This document shows positions 61,730 to 64,000 of a DNA stretch of 64,000 bases, in pieces (within the stretch, counting starts at the first letter, position 1; each line of letters begins with the position of its first letter). The DNA lies in the NCBI RefSeq assembly GCF_018736105.1, contig NZ_CP076135.1:868001-932000 (forward strand), in the 5' to 3' direction. The translations under genes and the position numbers were made by a program. The DNA comes from Bradyrhizobium sediminis. Lineage in GTDB: Bacteria > Pseudomonadota > Alphaproteobacteria > Rhizobiales > Xanthobacteraceae. The notes below the pieces were generated by a model that was not told where the DNA came from, made no database searches, and was given only the letters and a program-made list of their open reading frames with translations.

Positions 61730-62701
61730 CTAATGCAATCGCGGCGCCTTCAAGAGCTTCGCGCGATCGGTCGAGGTCAGCACCACGTCGAAGGTGACGC
61801 CTTCATGATAGACGGTCAGCGGCACGTCGACGCCGGCGGATCCGAGCGACCAGAGCTTTCGATAGAATCCGGTCTGGCTGGAAATCTTCTCGCCCTTCAC
61901 GGCCAGGATGACGTCGCCGGCCTTGAGTTCGGCGCGCCCCGCCGGCCCCTTGCCGGCGATGCCGACGACCACGACCCTGTTGTCGATTTCGGTGGTGTAC
62001 ATGCCGAGCCATGGCCGCGCCGGCCGGTTGACGCGGCCGAATTTCCGGATGTCGTCGAGCACCGGCTTGAGCAGATCGATCGGCACGATCATGTTGACAT
62101 GCTCGGCCCTGCCGTCGCGCTCGCGCTCGAGCTGCAGCGAACCGATGCCGATCAACTCGCCGTGCGTCGAGATCAGTCCGGTGCCGCCCCAGTTCGGATG
62201 GGCGGGATAGGTGAAGATCGCCTCGTCCAGCAGATATTCCCAGTAACCGGCGAACTCCTGCTTGGCGACGATATGGCTGGCGACCGACCGCGTGCGTCCG
62301 CCGGCGCCGCCGACCACGACGCGGTCGCCGACCTCGGCGGCGCTGGAAGAACCGAGCGGCAGCGGATCGAGATCGATGTGGCCGAGCGCCTGGACCAGGC
62401 CGAAGCCGGTCTCGGAATCGAAGCCGAGCGCGTGGCCTTCCATCACGCGGCCGTCGCCGAGATGCAGCCAGACGGTTTCTGCCTCGGTGATCAGATAGCC
62501 GATGGTCAGCACCAGTCCGTCGTCGATCAGGACGCCGTTGCCGGCGCGCTCGGTGCCCAGCGTGTCCGCGCTGAAGGCGTCGGCCGGGATGATCGAATGC
62601 AGGCCGACCACTGCCGAAAGCGCGCGGTCGAGATCGAAGCCGTAGTCGCCGGGGCGGGGCTGGTTCGCGGGCGGCACTTTCCATTCTGTCAATGAGGGCA
62701 T
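61730..62701 (-). CDS. HtrA-like trypsin/PDZ protein, catalytically degenerate
   Basis: A 323-residue protein with the S1C (HtrA/DegP) layout: trypsin-like double barrel (~25-220) and a PDZ domain (~225-310: AELKAGDVILAVKGEKISSQ). All three catalytic positions look replaced: the His region reads DGLVLTIGYLITEA (Tyr69 where HtrA has His), the Asp region ETGFGLVQA (Gly99), and the Ser motif HPNWGGTGLIS (Trp171 where HtrA has G-N-S-G-G). No signal peptide. It is probably a regulatory or scaffold pseudo-protease. CAGGAGATCTCC fixes the start at 62701. Confidence 0.88.
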   Translation of the reverse strand: MPSLTEWKVPPANQPRPGDYGFDLDRALSAVVGLHSIIPADAFSADTLGTERAGNGVLIDDGLVLTIGYLITEAETVWLHLGDGRVMEGHALGFDSETGFGLVQALGHIDLDPLPLGSSSAAEVGDRVVVGGAGGRTRSVASHIVAKQEFAGYWEYLLDEAIFTYPAHPNWGGTGLISTHGELIGIGSLQLERERDGRAEHVNMIVPIDLLKPVLDDIRKFGRVNRPARPWLGMYTTEIDNRVVVVGIAGKGPAGRAELKAGDVILAVKGEKISSQTGFYRKLWSLGSAGVDVPLTVYHEGVTFDVVLTSTDRAKLLKAPRLH

Positions 62702-62931
62702 GGAGATCTCCTGGCCAACCGGACGGGCGCGAGGGCGCGAAACCAGTGACAATCTATGTCGCAAACGGCCGTCATGAAAGTGTCGTGACGGGACTGAATA
62801 CCGGCTGCGAACGGGAGCCGGCTTCTCGATCGCGATGTCCCGGAACCGGAACACGCGCTGGAAACGGGTCACATGGCGGTCGCGGCACTGAAGTTCTGCG
62901 GGTTTGCCTTGCTGTGCATGGCCGTCGCCGG

Positions 62932-64000
62932 TCAATCGCCAGGTAGAATCGAGCTAGTCATGCGCACCCGGGCCTCCCTGGTCTGTTCGCGCGGCGGCAG
63001 AATCCGGAATGCGCGGCCCTCTTTCAGCCATGCAGCGCGCTCGTCGCGCAACATGGTGCGGCGGACCTTGCCTGAATCGTCGCGCGGGCCGACGCCGACG
63101 ATTTCAAAACTTTCCGGATGCTTGTAGCGGCTGAGCCGGTCGGCCAGGAAACCCGCCATGCCGCCGACGACGGCCGTGGCGTCGGCAGCCTCGGTCAGTT
63201 CGAGGATGGCGTGAATCCGTTGTCCGAGTTCGGGATCGGGCAGGCCGACCACGACGCAGGAGCGCACGTCGGGATGCGCCGTCACCGCGGCCTCGACTTC
63301 GGCCGGATAGATATTGGCGCCGCCGCGCAGGATCATGTCGGCGAGCCGGTCGCCGAGATAGAGGTAGCCCTCGGCATCGAGCCGGCCGATGTCGCCGAGC
63401 GATTCCCAGCCGTCGGAGCGGCGCTTCGGCTCGGCGCCGAGATAGTGATAGGTGCTGCCGGGGCCGTCGTTGGGGAGGAAATAGATTTCACCGGTCTTGC
63501 CCGGCGCGACATCGTTGCCGTCCTCGCCGATGATACGCAGGCTGGAGCCTTCAAGAATCTTGCCGACCGAGCCCCTGTGCGCGAGCCATTCGACGCCGGT
63601 GATGACGCAGGCGCCTTGCGCTTCGGTGCCCCCGTAGAGTTCGAAGATCTTTTCAGGACCCAGCCACTCGATCCATTTTTCCTTCAGCCAGGGTGGCATC
63701 GGCGCCGCCATGTGAAACACGACATTGAGGCTGGAGAGGTCATAGCGGTTGCGGACCTCCTCCGGCAGCGCCCAGATGCGATGCATCATGGTCGGCACGA
63801 AGTTGACCCACTGCACGCGGTTGTTTTCGATCAGGCGCAAGGTTTCTTCGGCGTCGAATTTCACCATCCCGGTCAGCCGTCCGCCCGCGAACAGTGCCGT
63901 ATGCGACAGGATGAACGGGGCGTTGTGATAGAGCGGCCCGGGATTGAGCAACGATACGCCGCGGGCGATGCCGAGCCGCTGATCCACTGCGGTGTCGATC
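62932..64000 (-). CDS. AMP-binding acyl-CoA synthetase, 5' end outside window
   Basis: The frame runs past the right edge, so the N-terminus is missing; ~355 residues are visible. GPLYHNAPFILSHTALFAGG, IFELYGGTEAQG (A5-like), GSVGKILEGSSLRIIGEDGN, WESLGDIGRLDAEGYLYLGD, RLADMILRGGANIYPAEVEA and DDSGKVRRTMLRDER (C-terminal catalytic Lys) are standard for acyl-/fatty-acid-CoA ligases. Substrate not assigned. It probably acts in fatty- or aromatic-acid degradation. Confidence 0.9.
   Translation of the reverse strand, partial: IDTAVDQRLGIARGVSLLNPGPLYHNAPFILSHTALFAGGRLTGMVKFDAEETLRLIENNRVQWVNFVPTMMHRIWALPEEVRNRYDLSSLNVVFHMAAPMPPWLKEKWIEWLGPEKIFELYGGTEAQGACVITGVEWLAHRGSVGKILEGSSLRIIGEDGNDVAPGKTGEIYFLPNDGPGSTYHYLGAEPKRRSDGWESLGDIGRLDAEGYLYLGDRLADMILRGGANIYPAEVEAAVTAHPDVRSCVVVGLPDPELGQRIHAILELTEAADATAVVGGMAGFLADRLSRYKHPESFEIVGVGPRDDSGKVRRTMLRDERAAWLKEGRAFRILPPREQTREARVRMTSSILPGD

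Overview
The window looks like chromosome of a Bradyrhizobium-type alphaproteobacterium (Nitrobacteraceae). This rests on the high G+C content, the many solute receptors (TAXI, Bug, NMT1-like, LivK-like), a DUF1013/TrcR-type cell-cycle regulator, a minCDE operon behind a CtrA-type box, an NdvA-like exporter, and scattered palindromic intergenic repeats typical of that group. All gene names come from reading motifs and family resemblance; no database search was run.

Layout. 1-6.5 kb: exported hypothetical (cut by the window edge), aldo/keto reductase, hotdog thioesterase, Nudix hydrolase, Bug-type receptor and small exported proteins. 6.8-13.7 kb: two complete TAXI-type TRAP systems arranged head to head, the second ending in a DUF1850 gene, followed by an SDR dehydrogenase. 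14.8-19.7 kb: membrane protein, TPR plus LprI-like exported protein, propionyl-CoA synthetase, and three very small genes separated by repeats. 20-25.9 kb: trcR, the ispH-thrB-rnhA operon, a peroxiredoxin and a long-chain acyl-CoA synthetase. 26-36.5 kb: D,D-carboxypeptidase with a Lys/Ala/Pro-rich tail, NdvA/ChvA-like ABC exporter, an orphan NMT1-like receptor, a Gly/Tyr-rich protein, a HisE-like protein, a DedA protein, nitronate monooxygenase, and a LivK-like receptor with a membrane partner. 37-44.3 kb: minCDE, thioesterase, zinc-binding (CZB) diguanylate cyclase, ilvD, and a small gene behind a second CtrA-type box.

44.4-55.9 kb is the accessory part. It contains a translationally coupled pair of unknown genes, a GGDEF gene remnant, a large membrane DUF2235 hydrolase, and a divergently transcribed cysteine-peptidase/peptidoglycan-binding protein. 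Next comes a segment bounded by a near-perfect direct repeat of the 3' end of tRNA-Leu(CAA): 51100-51121 against 55854-55876. I read this as a small tRNA-integrated genomic island without an integrase. It carries a SAM methyltransferase, a second-type cysteine synthase, and a cytoplasmic class III cyclase fused to an OmpR-type DNA-binding domain, a TolB-like domain and TPRs.

56-64 kb returns to ordinary chromosome: DsbB, an AbrB-family membrane protein, TauE/SafE permease, DsbA-like thiol protein, an esterase, an HtrA-like protein whose whole catalytic triad appears substituted, and an acyl-CoA synthetase cut by the right edge.

The strongest leads are the tRNA-Leu island and its cyclase/DNA-binding fusion, the DUF2235 / peptidoglycan-hydrolase pair next to a truncated GGDEF gene, the two CtrA boxes (one in front of an unknown 82-residue protein), and the pseudo-protease.
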